Part shown: positions 45,572 to 54,510 of the stretch, piece after piece
Layout: every line of letters starts with the position of its first letter
Position numbering within the stretch: position 1 is the stretch's first letter
Assembly (NCBI RefSeq): GCF_000242455.2
Contig: NC_019892.1
Coordinates: 3,844,001 to 3,908,000, forward strand
DNA from: Singulisphaera acidiphila DSM 18658
GTDB taxonomy: Bacteria > Planctomycetota > Planctomycetia > Isosphaerales > Isosphaeraceae
Length of the DNA: 64,000 bases
Direction of reading: 5' to 3'
Translations under genes and position numbers: made by a program
The notes under the pieces: model-generated
What the model was told of the DNA's origin: nothing
Database searches by the model: none
The model's input: only the letters and a program-made list of their open reading frames with translations

Positions 45572-46582
45572 ATGCGACGTCGCGCTTTTACTCTGATCGA
45601 GCTGCTCGTCGTGATCGCGATCATCGCGGTCTTGATCGCGTTGCTGCTCCCGGCCGTGCAAGCGGCCCGTGAGGCGGCCCGGCGGATCTCGAGCACCAAC
45701 AACCTGAAGCAGATCGGGCTGGCTCTCCACAACTATGAGAGCACTCACTCGGTCTTTCCGAGCCATGGCGGCTCGAGCGGAACCGGATTCTCGGTCTTCG
45801 CACGGATTCTCCCGTTCATGGAACAGGCCGCGATCCTGAACACCATGAACTTCGACCTGACGGTCACCACCACGCCGCCGGTCTTTTCCTTCATCCCCGC
45901 GCAGACGACGGCGGCCGCGACCGTGGTGGCGGCGTTCCTCTGCCCCAGCGACGGCCAGCCACCGCTCTACCCCAACTACTACTACAACACCGCAACAGCG
46001 GGCACAGGCTACGTCGCAAGCGTCGGGTCGGGCACAAGCACTTATTACGACATGCGATACCCCTCTGACGGAGTCTTCTGGAACAACTCGGCCGCCCGGA
46101 TCGCCGACATCACGGACGGGACAACCAACACCATGTTCATTTCACAATGCCTTCTCGGTCTCGGTCAAGACACGACAGGCCCGACCCCGCTGCGTCGCGA
46201 CCGCCAGATCGCAAACATTGCCTCGCAGGTGAGCCCCTCCAAGGTTGCGTCGGGGGGCTACACCCCTGCGATGAACAACCCTGACCTCGCCCTCCTGAGC
46301 GCGGGTGCCACGTCCTGGAGCGGGACCCGGGGCGCGGCCTGGATCGTCGGGACCGAAGCGATGGTCGGCTTCAACGCATATCTCCCACCCAACAGCAAGA
46401 TTCCTGATGTCTACGGCCACGGGTTCGGCTGGCTGAGTGCTCGCGGGCCACACCCCGGCGGAGTCTTGACGCTCCTCGGCGACGGCAGCGTCAAGTTCGT
46501 CAAGGACTCCATCAACCTGGCCACCTGGCGTGCCCTGGCGACGCGGGCAGGGGGCGAGGTCATCTCGGCCGACGCGCTATAG
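45572..46582 (+). CDS. DUF1559 pseudopilin-like protein
   Basis: The product is 336 aa, starting MRRRAFTLIELLVVIAII with the prepilin-type leader (cleavage before Phe) and the family elements LLLPAVQAAREAARRIS and NNLKQIGLALHNYE. The C-terminal HPGGVLTLLGDGSVKFVKDS is diagnostic. It is related to but clearly different from the copy at 9001, with about the same length. Presumed surface-exposed after prepilin peptidase processing; precise role unknown. The DUF1800 gene follows 135 bp downstream across a palindromic repeat pair. Confidence 0.93.
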   Translation: MRRRAFTLIELLVVIAIIAVLIALLLPAVQAAREAARRISSTNNLKQIGLALHNYESTHSVFPSHGGSSGTGFSVFARILPFMEQAAILNTMNFDLTVTTTPPVFSFIPAQTTAAATVVAAFLCPSDGQPPLYPNYYYNTATAGTGYVASVGSGTSTYYDMRYPSDGVFWNNSAARIADITDGTTNTMFISQCLLGLGQDTTGPTPLRRDRQIANIASQVSPSKVASGGYTPAMNNPDLALLSAGATSWSGTRGAAWIVGTEAMVGFNAYLPPNSKIPDVYGHGFGWLSARGPHPGGVLTLLGDGSVKFVKDSINLATWRALATRAGGEVISADAL

Positions 46583-46623
46583 CGTTGCAAGAGCTTGCCC
46601 CGGCCACCGCCAATTCCCGTAAG

Positions 46624-46692
46624 GGGTGGGCACTGTCCACCAATCCATCCGCCTTTACCCTCGGAAAATCCAATGGGTGGGCCATGCCCACC
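46624..46692. repeat. two GGTGGGC palindromes between DUF1559 and DUF1800 genes
   Basis: GGTGGGCACTGTCCACC lies at about 46624-46641 and GGGTGGGCCATGCCCACC at about 46675-46692, spaced by about 35 bp. They match the palindromes at 10041 and 23684-23730 and could each form a hairpin in RNA. Confidence 0.5.
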
Positions 46693-46717
46693 CCACACTC
46701 CCTGCAAGGAAACGTTG

Positions 46718-48301
46718 ATGAGACATTCACATAATACCCCTCCCGTATGGGACGCGAAGGCTGCGGCCCACCTGCTTAGCCGCGCCGGGTTCGGGGGCAC
46801 CCCCGAGGAGACGGCTCGCTTCGCGGCCCTGCCCTTGGAGAAGGCCATCGACCTGATGCTCGACGAGGCCGAGGGGGCCATCGCCCCCGAGCGGCCCGCG
46901 TGGGTCAAGGATCCCTGGGTCAACACCGAGAGGCGGTACGCCGACACGACCCGCGAACAGGCGGCCGAAGGGCACCGCACCACGCGCCGCCGTTACGCCA
47001 CGGAGATGAACCAGTTGCGAAGCTGGTGGCTGGCGCACATGATCGCCACGCCGACCCCACTGCGCGAGGTCATGACCCTCTTCTGGCACGGGCACTTCGC
47101 CACGGCCACGGATAAAGTCATGATCTCGCAAGCGATCTATCAGCAGAACGAGACGCTCCGCCGGCTCGCCCTGGGAAACTTCCGAACCCTCCTGCGCGAC
47201 GTCACTCTCGACCCGGCAATGCTGATCTACCTCGACCTTGAGGACAGCGACAAGGCCAAGCCAAACGAGAACTACGCCCGCGAATTCTTCGAGTTATTCA
47301 CTCTCGGCATCGGCCACTACTCCGAGCAGGACATCAAGGCCACCGCACGCGCCTTGACTGGCTGGACGCTCGCCGGCCCCCGAGGGAAGGAGCAAGCACG
47401 CGCCACGGCGGCCGACACCCCGCGTGACTTCGCCCGCGACGGGCTGGTCGCCACGTACGTGCCCGAGCGTCGTGACGACGGCTCCAAGACGATTCTCGGC
47501 GAGACCGGGCACTTCGAGCTCGACGACGTCGTGGCCCTGGTTAGCCGCCAGGAGTCGCTCGCCCAATTCCTCGCCGCCAAGCTTGTCGACTACTTCGGTG
47601 CGGTCGATCCTCGCGGCCAACTCCGCACGAGGATGGCTACCACGTTCCAGGACAGCCGAGGCGAAATCCGCGAAGTCCTCCGCGTCCTTTTCACAGCACC
47701 CGAGTTCTACTCCGAAGCCTCGCGGGGATCGCTGATCAAGAGCCCCGTGCAACTCCTCGTCGGCGCCTGCCGCCAGCTCAAGCTGGACGTCACGGCAACC
47801 CCAAGCCTGGCCCAGCTCACGGCCGCGATGGGCCAAGAATTATTCAATCCACCCAATGTGAAGGGATGGCCCGGCGGAAGGACCTGGATCGGCGCAGGGA
47901 CGCTTGCCGTCCGCTACCACCTGCCCGAGGCCTTGCTCGACAGCAAGGAACCGGCGGGGCTGGAGCCGATCGGCTTCAATCGGTTCCTGACCGTGCCGCG
48001 CGACGCGACCCAAGGGGCGGCCATGATGGCCCGGATGGAAGGGGCGATGGCCCAGCGCAGCTCCGAGCGGAAGAAGGAAGGCTTGAAATGCCGGTTCCGC
48101 ACGGAGGCCCTTTTCCCCCAAGGTCCCCCCGCTGAGCCGACCGCACTCGTCGACGACCTGCTGGGCCGGCTCGTGGTCACGACGGTTCGCCCCTCGGCCC
48201 GCGACGCCCTGATCAAGGCGTGCGCCGACACCCGCGTTGAAGACCGCGCGAGCATGGTCGCCCGCCTGATCCTGACATCCCCCGAATACCAGTTGGCCTG
48301 A
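46718..48301 (+). CDS. DUF1800 family protein
   Basis: The product is 527 aa from ATG 46718 (MRHSHNTPPVWDAKAAAHLL), with CAAGGAAA 7-13 bases upstream. Family motifs are HLLSRAGFGGTPEE, FWHGHFATATDKV, PNENYAREFFELFTLGIGHY and NVKGWPGGRTWI. No signal peptide is visible at the N-terminus. DUF1800 genes almost always precede a DUF1501 gene, as here by 42 bp, so the two probably act together. The molecular function is unknown; links with carbohydrate or cell-surface processes have been suggested in the literature only by context. Confidence 0.92.
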   Translation: MRHSHNTPPVWDAKAAAHLLSRAGFGGTPEETARFAALPLEKAIDLMLDEAEGAIAPERPAWVKDPWVNTERRYADTTREQAAEGHRTTRRRYATEMNQLRSWWLAHMIATPTPLREVMTLFWHGHFATATDKVMISQAIYQQNETLRRLALGNFRTLLRDVTLDPAMLIYLDLEDSDKAKPNENYAREFFELFTLGIGHYSEQDIKATARALTGWTLAGPRGKEQARATAADTPRDFARDGLVATYVPERRDDGSKTILGETGHFELDDVVALVSRQESLAQFLAAKLVDYFGAVDPRGQLRTRMATTFQDSRGEIREVLRVLFTAPEFYSEASRGSLIKSPVQLLVGACRQLKLDVTATPSLAQLTAAMGQELFNPPNVKGWPGGRTWIGAGTLAVRYHLPEALLDSKEPAGLEPIGFNRFLTVPRDATQGAAMMARMEGAMAQRSSERKKEGLKCRFRTEALFPQGPPAEPTALVDDLLGRLVVTTVRPSARDALIKACADTRVEDRASMVARLILTSPEYQLA

Positions 48302-48343
48302 GCCGCGAACCAGACGCTGAAATCAGCCAAAGGAGCAAGATCC

Positions 48344-49588
48344 ATGATGATCCGAATGGGCCGACGCCAGTTCCTCCGCCAGGCCGCGGGACTGACGGCG
48401 CTGACGGCAACCGTGCCAGGGTTCGTCGACAAAACGGCGGCGGCGTTCGCTGGCAAGGTCGCCCCGATCCCGGGCCTGAACGACGACCGCGTCCTGGTGG
48501 TCGTCCAGCTTGCCGGAGGCAACGATGGCCTCAACACCCTGGTGCCGCACGGCGACGACGCCTACTACAAGGCCCGGCCCAAGCTCGCCGTCGACGCCAA
48601 GAAAGTCCTCAAAATCGACGACCATCTCGGCTTCCACCCCGAGTTGGCCGAGCTCAAAAGCATGCTCGACGACGGGGCATTGGCGGTCGTGCAAAACGTG
48701 GGCTATCCCAACCCCGACCGGTCCCACTTCCGCTCGTCGGAGATCTGGGAGACCGCCTCTCCGGCCGGCCAGGCATGGACGACCGGCTGGCTCGGCCGCT
48801 ATTTCGATAGCGAGTGCACAGGCGCTCAATCCCCCATCCTCGGTCTCCAACTGGGCGAGCGCCCCTCGCAATCGTTCGCGAATCCCCGCCCGCGCTCAGT
48901 CACCCTGGCGAACCCCGCCATCCTCGACCTGCCCATCAAGGGCATCGCCGGTCACGGGCTCAAGCGCATCAATGAGGTCGAGCCGACCGGGATCGAGGCC
49001 CTCGACTTCGTCCAGCGCACGGCGAACGAGACGCTCTCGCTCTCGAAACGACTGAAGGACGCGGTAAGCGAGACCAACTCCGCCATCACCTACGCGCCGT
49101 TCGAGTTCTCGCAGTCGCTGAAGACCGTTGCGCAGTTGATCGCGGCCGAGTTGCCCACTCGGGTCTACTATGTCACGCTCACCGGGTTTGACACGCATGC
49201 CTCCCAGTTCAACCGTCACGCCGCCCTGCTCCAGGAGTTGAGCCAGGGCCTGGCCACGTTCCACCGCGACCTGAAAGCACGCGGCCACCTTGACCGCACC
49301 CTCGTGATGACCTTCTCGGAATTCGGCCGGCGCGTGGCCGAGAACAAGTCGGCAGGCACCGACCACGGCACCGCCAACATCATGTTCCTGACAGGCGGCG
49401 GCATCGTGCCCGGCCTCCACGGCAGCCGGCCCGACCTGAGCAGTCTCGACGACTCGGGCGACCTGACCCACAAGGTCGACTTTCGATCGGTCTACGCGAC
49501 CGTCCTCAACCAGTGGTTCGGGGTCGACCCCAGCAAGATCCTCGAGGGGCGATTCGAGCCGACCCCCGTCCTCCGGGCCACTCTTTAA
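48344..49588 (+). CDS. DUF1501 family exported protein, partner of DUF1800
   Basis: The product is 414 aa. The N-terminus has a Tat-like RRQFLRQAAGLTALTATVPG. DUF1501 elements are VVVQLAGGNDGLNTLVPHGD, LAVVQNVGYPNPDRSHFRS, YYVTLTGFDTHASQFNRH and VMTFSEFGRRVAENKSAGTD with the final H and G motif region AGTDHGTANIMF. This is the alkaline-phosphatase-like fold with likely metal-binding Asp/His. It is co-directional with DUF1800, 42 bp downstream. It differs from the DUF1501 at 19805, which pairs with DUF1549/DUF1553. Confidence 0.92.
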   Translation: MMIRMGRRQFLRQAAGLTALTATVPGFVDKTAAAFAGKVAPIPGLNDDRVLVVVQLAGGNDGLNTLVPHGDDAYYKARPKLAVDAKKVLKIDDHLGFHPELAELKSMLDDGALAVVQNVGYPNPDRSHFRSSEIWETASPAGQAWTTGWLGRYFDSECTGAQSPILGLQLGERPSQSFANPRPRSVTLANPAILDLPIKGIAGHGLKRINEVEPTGIEALDFVQRTANETLSLSKRLKDAVSETNSAITYAPFEFSQSLKTVAQLIAAELPTRVYYVTLTGFDTHASQFNRHAALLQELSQGLATFHRDLKARGHLDRTLVMTFSEFGRRVAENKSAGTDHGTANIMFLTGGGIVPGLHGSRPDLSSLDDSGDLTHKVDFRSVYATVLNQWFGVDPSKILEGRFEPTPVLRATL

Positions 49589-49597
49589 ATTAACAAC

Positions 49598-49752
49598 GAT
49601 CCGTCAATGGGCTAAAAACCAACGGAAAAGAGCGGACACTGCAAGTCGTTGCCCTGTCATGGCTTACCGTCGACGCTGCGGCGCAACTCTTTTCGGACAA
49701 ACCTTTTGCGAAAACACCCGCTTCCTACCGGTTTTTAGCCCATTGGCGGATC
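49598..49752. mobile_element. 155-bp MITE-like element with 23-bp terminal inverted repeats
   Basis: The ends 49598-49620 and 49730-49752 are inverted repeats matching at 22 of 23 positions (GATCCGTCAATGGGCTAAAAA versus the same with C for T at position 7, with 20 bases or fewer quoted here: GATCCGTCAATGGGC). The 109-bp interior has no frame. The form is that of a non-autonomous transposable element or a large palindromic unit. No target-site duplication is evident. Confidence 0.5.
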
Positions 49753-49761
49753 ATTGAATTT

Positions 49762-49860
49762 TTAACCACGAATGACACAAATGACACGAATAAAAACAAA
49801 GAATTTCAATCATTTTTCATTTTTTTATTCATTCGTGTCATTTGTGTCATTCGTGGTTAA
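49762..49860. repeat. 30-bp perfect inverted repeat around a 39-nt AT-rich loop
   Basis: The arms at 49762-49791 and 49831-49860 are exact reverse complements and consist of the short units CACGAATGACA and CAAATGACACGAAT. The loop is AT-rich. The transcript would form a long hairpin between the DUF1501 gene and the convergent isomerase gene, so it may act as a bidirectional terminator. Similar CACGAATGACAC-type units occur in other planctomycete genomes to my knowledge. Confidence 0.7.
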
Positions 49861-49974
49861 ATTCTCCTTTTTTCCCCTATCGCTCGGCATCTGGCACGCG
49901 AACAACACATCAAACCATCTTGGCGTGTCCGGACACCCGCCGAGTTCTTTTCGCTCGCCTTCGGGATTGGAGAA

Positions 49975-50745
49975 TCAGGATTTCGACTTCGGTTGATAAG
50001 CCAGCCAGAGGGCCCGGAAATAGCGTAGGACTCGTTCCGGATCGCTGCTTTCAGGGATTTCGGCCAGGGTGAAACCGTCATACTGCTGGGCGGTCAGGAG
50101 CGCGAAGAGTTCGGTCCAGGGATAGGCCTCGTCGAACAGGTCGCGGAGATGGACCTCACGGATCTTGGGAGCGACCAGGGCAAAGTTTTCGCGGATCGAG
50201 CCGTTCACCACATCGGTTGGATTCGAGTTCCAGCAAACGTAGACGTTGGGATGGTCCGCATAAGCGATGATCTTGGCGAGGTTGGGGACGAGTTGAGTGA
50301 TCGCGCCGTGGACCTCGACCCGGATCTCAACGCCGAATCCGTCGGCATATTCACCAACCTCGTGAAGGGCGTGCCCGATCCGCTTCAAGGTGGCATCGAG
50401 GTCGGCCCCCTTGGGAATCCCGTTAGGCCGAACCTTCACGCCAGGCGAGCCGAGGTCGTGGGCGAGTTGGACATACTCCTTCGTCCCTTCGACGTTCTTC
50501 CGGACCACCTCGGGATCGACCGCTTGGTACTCGAAGGCGCTCCCCAATCCCGCCAGGGCCACCGGCGAGTCGGCGAACATCTTCTTGATTTCCTTCCGCT
50601 CGTCTTTGTTGAGGCCGACTTCCACCTTGTGGGCGTGGGTCGTGCGAAGTTCGACCCCTTCGTAATGTAAGGTGGCCAGCCGCTTCAAGATGGTCGGGAG
50701 ATCCCAGTCCTTGGCGATGTTATAGGTGATGGTTCCGAGTTGCAT
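49975..50745 (-). CDS. sugar phosphate isomerase/epimerase (xylose-isomerase-like TIM barrel)
   Basis: The product is 256 aa from ATG 50745 (MQLGTITYNIAKDWDLPTIL); an ATG three codons earlier is possible. Features of AP_endonuc_2-type TIM barrels are present: LATLHYEGVELRTTHAHKVE, VEIRVEVHGAITQL, VYVCWNSNPTDVV, KIREVHLRDLFDEAYPWTELF and the final FTLAEIPESSDPERVLRYF. The metal-binding Glu and His residues at VEVHG and VHLRD fit. The substrate is unknown. No Tat or Sec signal is present, unlike many planctomycete relatives. Confidence 0.85.
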   Translation of the reverse strand: MQLGTITYNIAKDWDLPTILKRLATLHYEGVELRTTHAHKVEVGLNKDERKEIKKMFADSPVALAGLGSAFEYQAVDPEVVRKNVEGTKEYVQLAHDLGSPGVKVRPNGIPKGADLDATLKRIGHALHEVGEYADGFGVEIRVEVHGAITQLVPNLAKIIAYADHPNVYVCWNSNPTDVVNGSIRENFALVAPKIREVHLRDLFDEAYPWTELFALLTAQQYDGFTLAEIPESSDPERVLRYFRALWLAYQPKSKS

Positions 50746-50900
50746 GGAAAACATCCCAAGTTTGAAGTGAGGTGGTTTCGCCTGGTTCGATGTGGTTCTA
50801 GCACTGCGGTCGCCCGAAAACCAGCGTCCTCTTTTTGAAACAAGAACCAGATGTCCGGAAAGTCGATTGTTACCGCAAGCCGGATGAGTATGAGCTTCTT

Positions 50901-51293
50901 TTAGGATTCTTCCACGAGTGCTCTACGTTTCGGGCTCAAGAGCCCGTTGAGCGCGTAGCCGCTTGCAAGCCCGATGAGCAACCCTACAACGTCGGCCAGG
51001 CCATCGAACGGATCGGAGTCGCGGCCCACGATCGGCAATGCCTGCCCGAACTCGGTGAAGACCGCGAGCGCGACGCCCGCGACAAGCACCCAGGTCAGGC
51101 CCCGGCGTGATCGCGCAGCCTGAAACCACAAAAATCCGAAGCCGGCGAACAGTACGACATGAACCAGTTTATCGAAGTGCGAGATCCCGACGTGGACCTG
51201 GCTTTCGTTCACATGCAGCCATTGACTGGGCGTCAGGCAAGCCACCAGGAGCAACGAGGTCCACACAAAAGCGGGGATCATGCGCAAAGACAT
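50901..51293 (-). CDS. VanZ-like membrane protein
   Basis: The product is 130 aa from ATG 51293 (MSLRMIPAFVWTSLLLVACL), with AAGGAGGGG directly upstream. It has four hydrophobic segments, with HFDKLVHVVLFAGFGFLWF and the FTEFGQALPIVGRDSDPFDGLA element that carries the VanZ-type conserved Glu, Gln and Asp. VanZ proteins affect teicoplanin resistance or other envelope functions but have no known chemistry. The gene is isolated, 155 bp from the isomerase gene. Confidence 0.82.
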   Translation of the reverse strand: MSLRMIPAFVWTSLLLVACLTPSQWLHVNESQVHVGISHFDKLVHVVLFAGFGFLWFQAARSRRGLTWVLVAGVALAVFTEFGQALPIVGRDSDPFDGLADVVGLLIGLASGYALNGLLSPKRRALVEES

Positions 51294-51826
51294 TAAGCCC
51301 CTCCTTGAAGAAAAAAGGGATTCCGGACATCCGTCACCGCGTGCAAACCGGCAGCACAATACGATGCTCCAGGTTCGCCAGGCTCGAGCAACCTCGCTCG
51401 CGTTTGAGCCATTCTAGCGAATCACACGCGCCAGGACCAACCAGCCTGGCGCCCCCCTGTTCGTCGCGTCGGTGACTCCTCCCGCCGGCCGTTCGAACGA
51501 CTTCCGATCGGGTGGCTCCCAAGCCCAGCGATCCGGGTCGCTCGGGTCCATACTCGGCCCTGGTCTTTTTGGCCCGCGCACCCAGCAGGCCGGACACGGT
51601 CCCCAGCCACCCCGACGTAAGCAACTCGAAGGTCAATCGCACGGTGCTTGAGAGTCGACCGAAAGGGCACGGCGCGAGGAGCCTTCCACCCAATCGTCTT
51701 CCCTCATACACCGCAGACCACCCAGATTCAATTTCTCCATCAGCGTCTAACGGGCCCATCCGGTTACGGCTACAATGCCCGGAACTCGCCTTTTCGTTCC
51801 TCCTACCGCTTGGGATTCTCCCCACC
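51294..51826. other. intergenic region between divergent genes
   Basis: This 533-bp region separates the VanZ-like and dimethylformamidase-like genes and should carry both promoters. A short hairpin with arms GCGCCAGG (51428-51435) and CCTGGCGC (51445-51452) is present. I found no other structure or gene. Confidence 0.4.
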
Positions 51827-53362
51827 ATGTCAACCCCCAACGAATCGTCTGTCCCCCGCCGAGATTTTCTGCGAACCGCCCTCGCCGCCGGCGCATTGTC
51901 CTCGGCGACCGGTGCCGCTCCCGAAGCGATCGCGGACGGGCGAACGGAGAATCGGATCGTCGCCGAGAACAAACGGGAAGGCGCCTTGGATTGGCAGTTG
52001 ACGCGGGTACGCGTCGATGGCGACGGCTTCCGTTCGCCCTGGATCGAAGGCTTTTGCTCCAAGCAGAGCGTGCAGGCGGGGGAAGAGATCGAGGTCTTCG
52101 TCTCCACTAACCCGTCGCGCAAATATCGCCTCGAGATCTTCCGGATGGGCTACTACGGCGGCCGAGGCGCACGGCTGGTCAAGACGATCGGCCCCTTGGA
52201 GGGCACACCACAACCCACCCCTCAACCCGCGGAAAAGAATCTGCATGAATGTCGATGGGAGTCGAGCGCCCGGTTCAAGATTCCCGGCGACTGGTTGAGC
52301 GGCGTTTATCTCGGCCGCCTGACCACGGTCCCCGACGGAGCGGAGGCGTACTGGCAAAGCTACGTCGTGTTCATCGTGCGCGACGACCGGCCCGCTGAAG
52401 TCCTCTTCCAATGCTCGGATAACACCTGGCAGGCGTATAACAGTTGGCCGAACAAGTACTCGATTTACACGCACCCGAAAGGAGTGCAAGGTCCCTGGGC
52501 CGACGTCAGCTTCGATCGCCCCTACGGTCGCGAAGCCCAGCATCAGGGCGTTGTCAACGACCCCTTGACCGTCGGGTCGGGCGAGTTCCTTCCCTTCGAG
52601 TTTCCGCTCGCCTACTGGCTGGAACAGCACGGGTATGACGTCACGTACTGCTCCAACAGCGACATGCTGAGCCCCGATCGCGGCCTCAAGTGCAAGGCGT
52701 TTGTGAGCGTCGGGCATGACGAGTATTGGGACATCCGCCAGTTCCGCAGTGTCGAGAAGATGCGGGACGAAGGAGTTAACTTACTGTTCTTGTCGGGGAA
52801 CGCCATCTGCTGGGTCACGCCCTACCGCGACAGCAGCACGGGAACCCCCAACCGCATCATTTTCCGCGGCGGCCCGTACGGCGCGGAGAACGAGTACGCC
52901 GTAGGCCGTGAGAAAGATCACGGCCCGTTCCCGCATCGCGGCCCCGACGAGGGACTGCTCATGGGCGCACGCAACGTCGATCCCGTAAACGGAGGGGGGG
53001 ACTGGATCATCACCAAGCCCGACCACTGGATGTTCGCAGGGACCGACGTCAAGCAAGGGGACCGGATACCTGGCCTGATCGGCTGGGAGTATCACGGCGA
53101 GCCCGCCGCCATTCCCGGCCTGGAGATCGTCGCTGCCGGCACAGCCTGGCAAGGCGGAGTGAATCCGCAACAGTGGACGGCGACCCTCTATCCCGGGCCC
53201 AAGGGAAACTTCGTCTTCAACGCCGCGACGATCTTCTGGGCCCAAGGCCTGAGCACGCCACCGGGACACGTGCTTCCGTGGTCACACTGGAGCCGGCCGC
53301 ACGGCCCCGACCCACGCGTTCAGCAGATCACGCACAACCTGCTTCAGCGTGCCCTGGCTTGA
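51827..53362 (+). CDS. Tat-exported N,N-dimethylformamidase beta-subunit-like protein
   Basis: The product is 511 aa from ATG 51827 (MSTPNESSVPRRDFLRTALA), with a Tat motif RRDFL and signal to about residue 35. A beta-sandwich region (IFRMGYYGGRGARLVKTI) precedes the large domain with FQCSDNTWQAYNSWPNKYSI, YDVTYCSNSDML, AFVSVGHDEYWDIRQFR and FLSGNAICWVTPYR. These match the DMFA2-type C-terminal domain of the beta subunit of dimethylformamidase. The substrate in planctomycetes is unknown; other amides or glycan amide groups are possible. Gene is followed by a long hairpin. Confidence 0.82.
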   Translation: MSTPNESSVPRRDFLRTALAAGALSSATGAAPEAIADGRTENRIVAENKREGALDWQLTRVRVDGDGFRSPWIEGFCSKQSVQAGEEIEVFVSTNPSRKYRLEIFRMGYYGGRGARLVKTIGPLEGTPQPTPQPAEKNLHECRWESSARFKIPGDWLSGVYLGRLTTVPDGAEAYWQSYVVFIVRDDRPAEVLFQCSDNTWQAYNSWPNKYSIYTHPKGVQGPWADVSFDRPYGREAQHQGVVNDPLTVGSGEFLPFEFPLAYWLEQHGYDVTYCSNSDMLSPDRGLKCKAFVSVGHDEYWDIRQFRSVEKMRDEGVNLLFLSGNAICWVTPYRDSSTGTPNRIIFRGGPYGAENEYAVGREKDHGPFPHRGPDEGLLMGARNVDPVNGGGDWIITKPDHWMFAGTDVKQGDRIPGLIGWEYHGEPAAIPGLEIVAAGTAWQGGVNPQQWTATLYPGPKGNFVFNAATIFWAQGLSTPPGHVLPWSHWSRPHGPDPRVQQITHNLLQRALA

Positions 53363-53472
53363 TACGGTACAGTCCGCGGGAAAGCCCGGCACGTTGCCCT
53401 CCCGGAGGGTCGACCACTCCCCCCCAGGGGTAAAACCCTGGAAACGCCTCGACCTCTTTTGCGTTTTATTTT

Positions 53473-53538
53473 CAGCCCCGGAACGGCGACCGTCAAGAGC
53501 CAGTCCCCTGGCTCTTGACGGTCGCCGTTTCGGGGCTG
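53473..53538 (+). terminator. 31-bp hairpin after the dimethylformamidase-like gene
   Basis: Arms 53473-53503 and 53508-53538 pair over 31 positions with one G.T wobble, around the 4-nt loop TCCC. The hairpin lies 110 bp after the gene and 190 bp before the ECF42-type promoter. It is much longer than a normal intrinsic terminator and has no T-run, so an additional function such as mRNA protection is possible. Confidence 0.6.
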
Positions 53539-53727
53539 TGTGCATCTTCATTTGAATTCTTCTCCGCCCCAAGGAGGTGCTCTGCGGGTTCGGAACAGTC
53601 GCACTTCGACACCAGACAATGCGTGCATGAACGCCGATTCCCCAGGCGAGTTCATCATGACCGAGGAACGAATTAAATCAAAGCACGATCGCCACTTATA
53701 AAAATTACCAAAAAACGAGATTGAGCC

Positions 53728-53755
53728 TGTCGATCTCGTTCCCCCTCGTTCGACG
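53728..53755 (+). promoter_or_regulatory. ECF42-type promoter upstream of the first YCII gene
   Basis: TGTCGA at 53728-53733 is followed, after 13 nt, by CGTTCGACG at 53747-53755. The same two elements occur with equal spacing at 54511-54538. TGTCGA as -35 and CGA-containing -10 agree with the published ECF42 promoter signature as I recall it. It lies 75 bp upstream of the ATG at 53830. Confidence 0.65.
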
Positions 53756-53829
53756 TGTTAGTAGAGCCAGGGATCAGACGGTCGAGTTCACCTGGAAACC
53801 CAGTTCAGGCCCGAAAGGAAAAAGCGACG

Positions 53830-54279
53830 ATGCGATTCATGATCCTCCGCAAGGCTGACAAGAACACAGAGGCAGGGGTTCTCCCAAGCGAAGAGCTCCT
53901 GGCCGCGATGTGCAAGTACAACGAGGAACTCGTGCGAGCCGGCGTCATGCTCGCGGGCGAAGGACTCCAGCCAAGCTCGAAGGGGGCTCGCGTCACGTTC
54001 TCGGGCGGAAAGCCGGCCGTTGTCGACGGGCCGTTCGCCGAGACAAAGGAATTGATCGCCGGCTTCACGATGATTGAGGTGAAGTCGAAGGAAGAGGCGA
54101 TCGAATGGGTCAAGCGCTGGCCGGCAATCGATGGTGACGGAGCAGTCGAAATCGAGCTTCGCCAAGTTTTCGAGGCATCTGACTTCGGCGCCGAGTTCAC
54201 ACCCGAGCTCAGAGAGGCCGAGGAGCGGATGCGCGACCACATTCTGCAATCGGGCAAGGCGATGGGCGCAAAGCCCTAA
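53830..54279 (+). CDS. DGPF/YCII-domain protein
   Basis: The product is 149 aa from ATG 53830 (MRFMILRKADKNTEAG). The single YCII/DGPF domain has the segments LVRAGVMLAGEGLQPSSKGA, VDGPFAETKELIAGFTMIEV and KEEAIEWVKRWP, with the DGPF motif. A C-terminal helix ends REAEERMRDHILQSG. The biochemical role is unknown; such proteins are the conserved targets of ECF42 sigma factors. It is preceded by an ECF42-type promoter and followed by a second copy at 54621 with a similar promoter. Confidence 0.85.
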   Translation: MRFMILRKADKNTEAGVLPSEELLAAMCKYNEELVRAGVMLAGEGLQPSSKGARVTFSGGKPAVVDGPFAETKELIAGFTMIEVKSKEEAIEWVKRWPAIDGDGAVEIELRQVFEASDFGAEFTPELREAEERMRDHILQSGKAMGAKP

Positions 54280-54510
54280 GCCATTGGACATGGTCCTCTC
54301 TTGAATCGCTTACGGGCCCTGAGCGCCACGACAACCCATAAACAAATCCAAGACAACCACAATCAGCAGCTTTGTCGCGGCGCGTTCCAAGCAACTTCGT
54401 TCGAGATGCCGATATCGCGTCACATTGCCCTTCGCACGGTCAAGGCGAAGGTACAAGCCGGTTCGCATCCGTCCGGAAGCCAAAACCGGGCACGAATCCG
54501 GAACGCGGCA
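54280..54510. other. spacer between YCII genes
   Basis: About 230 bp without a supported gene; the following 110 bp carry the second ECF42-type promoter and leader. Nothing else recognised. Confidence 0.4.
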
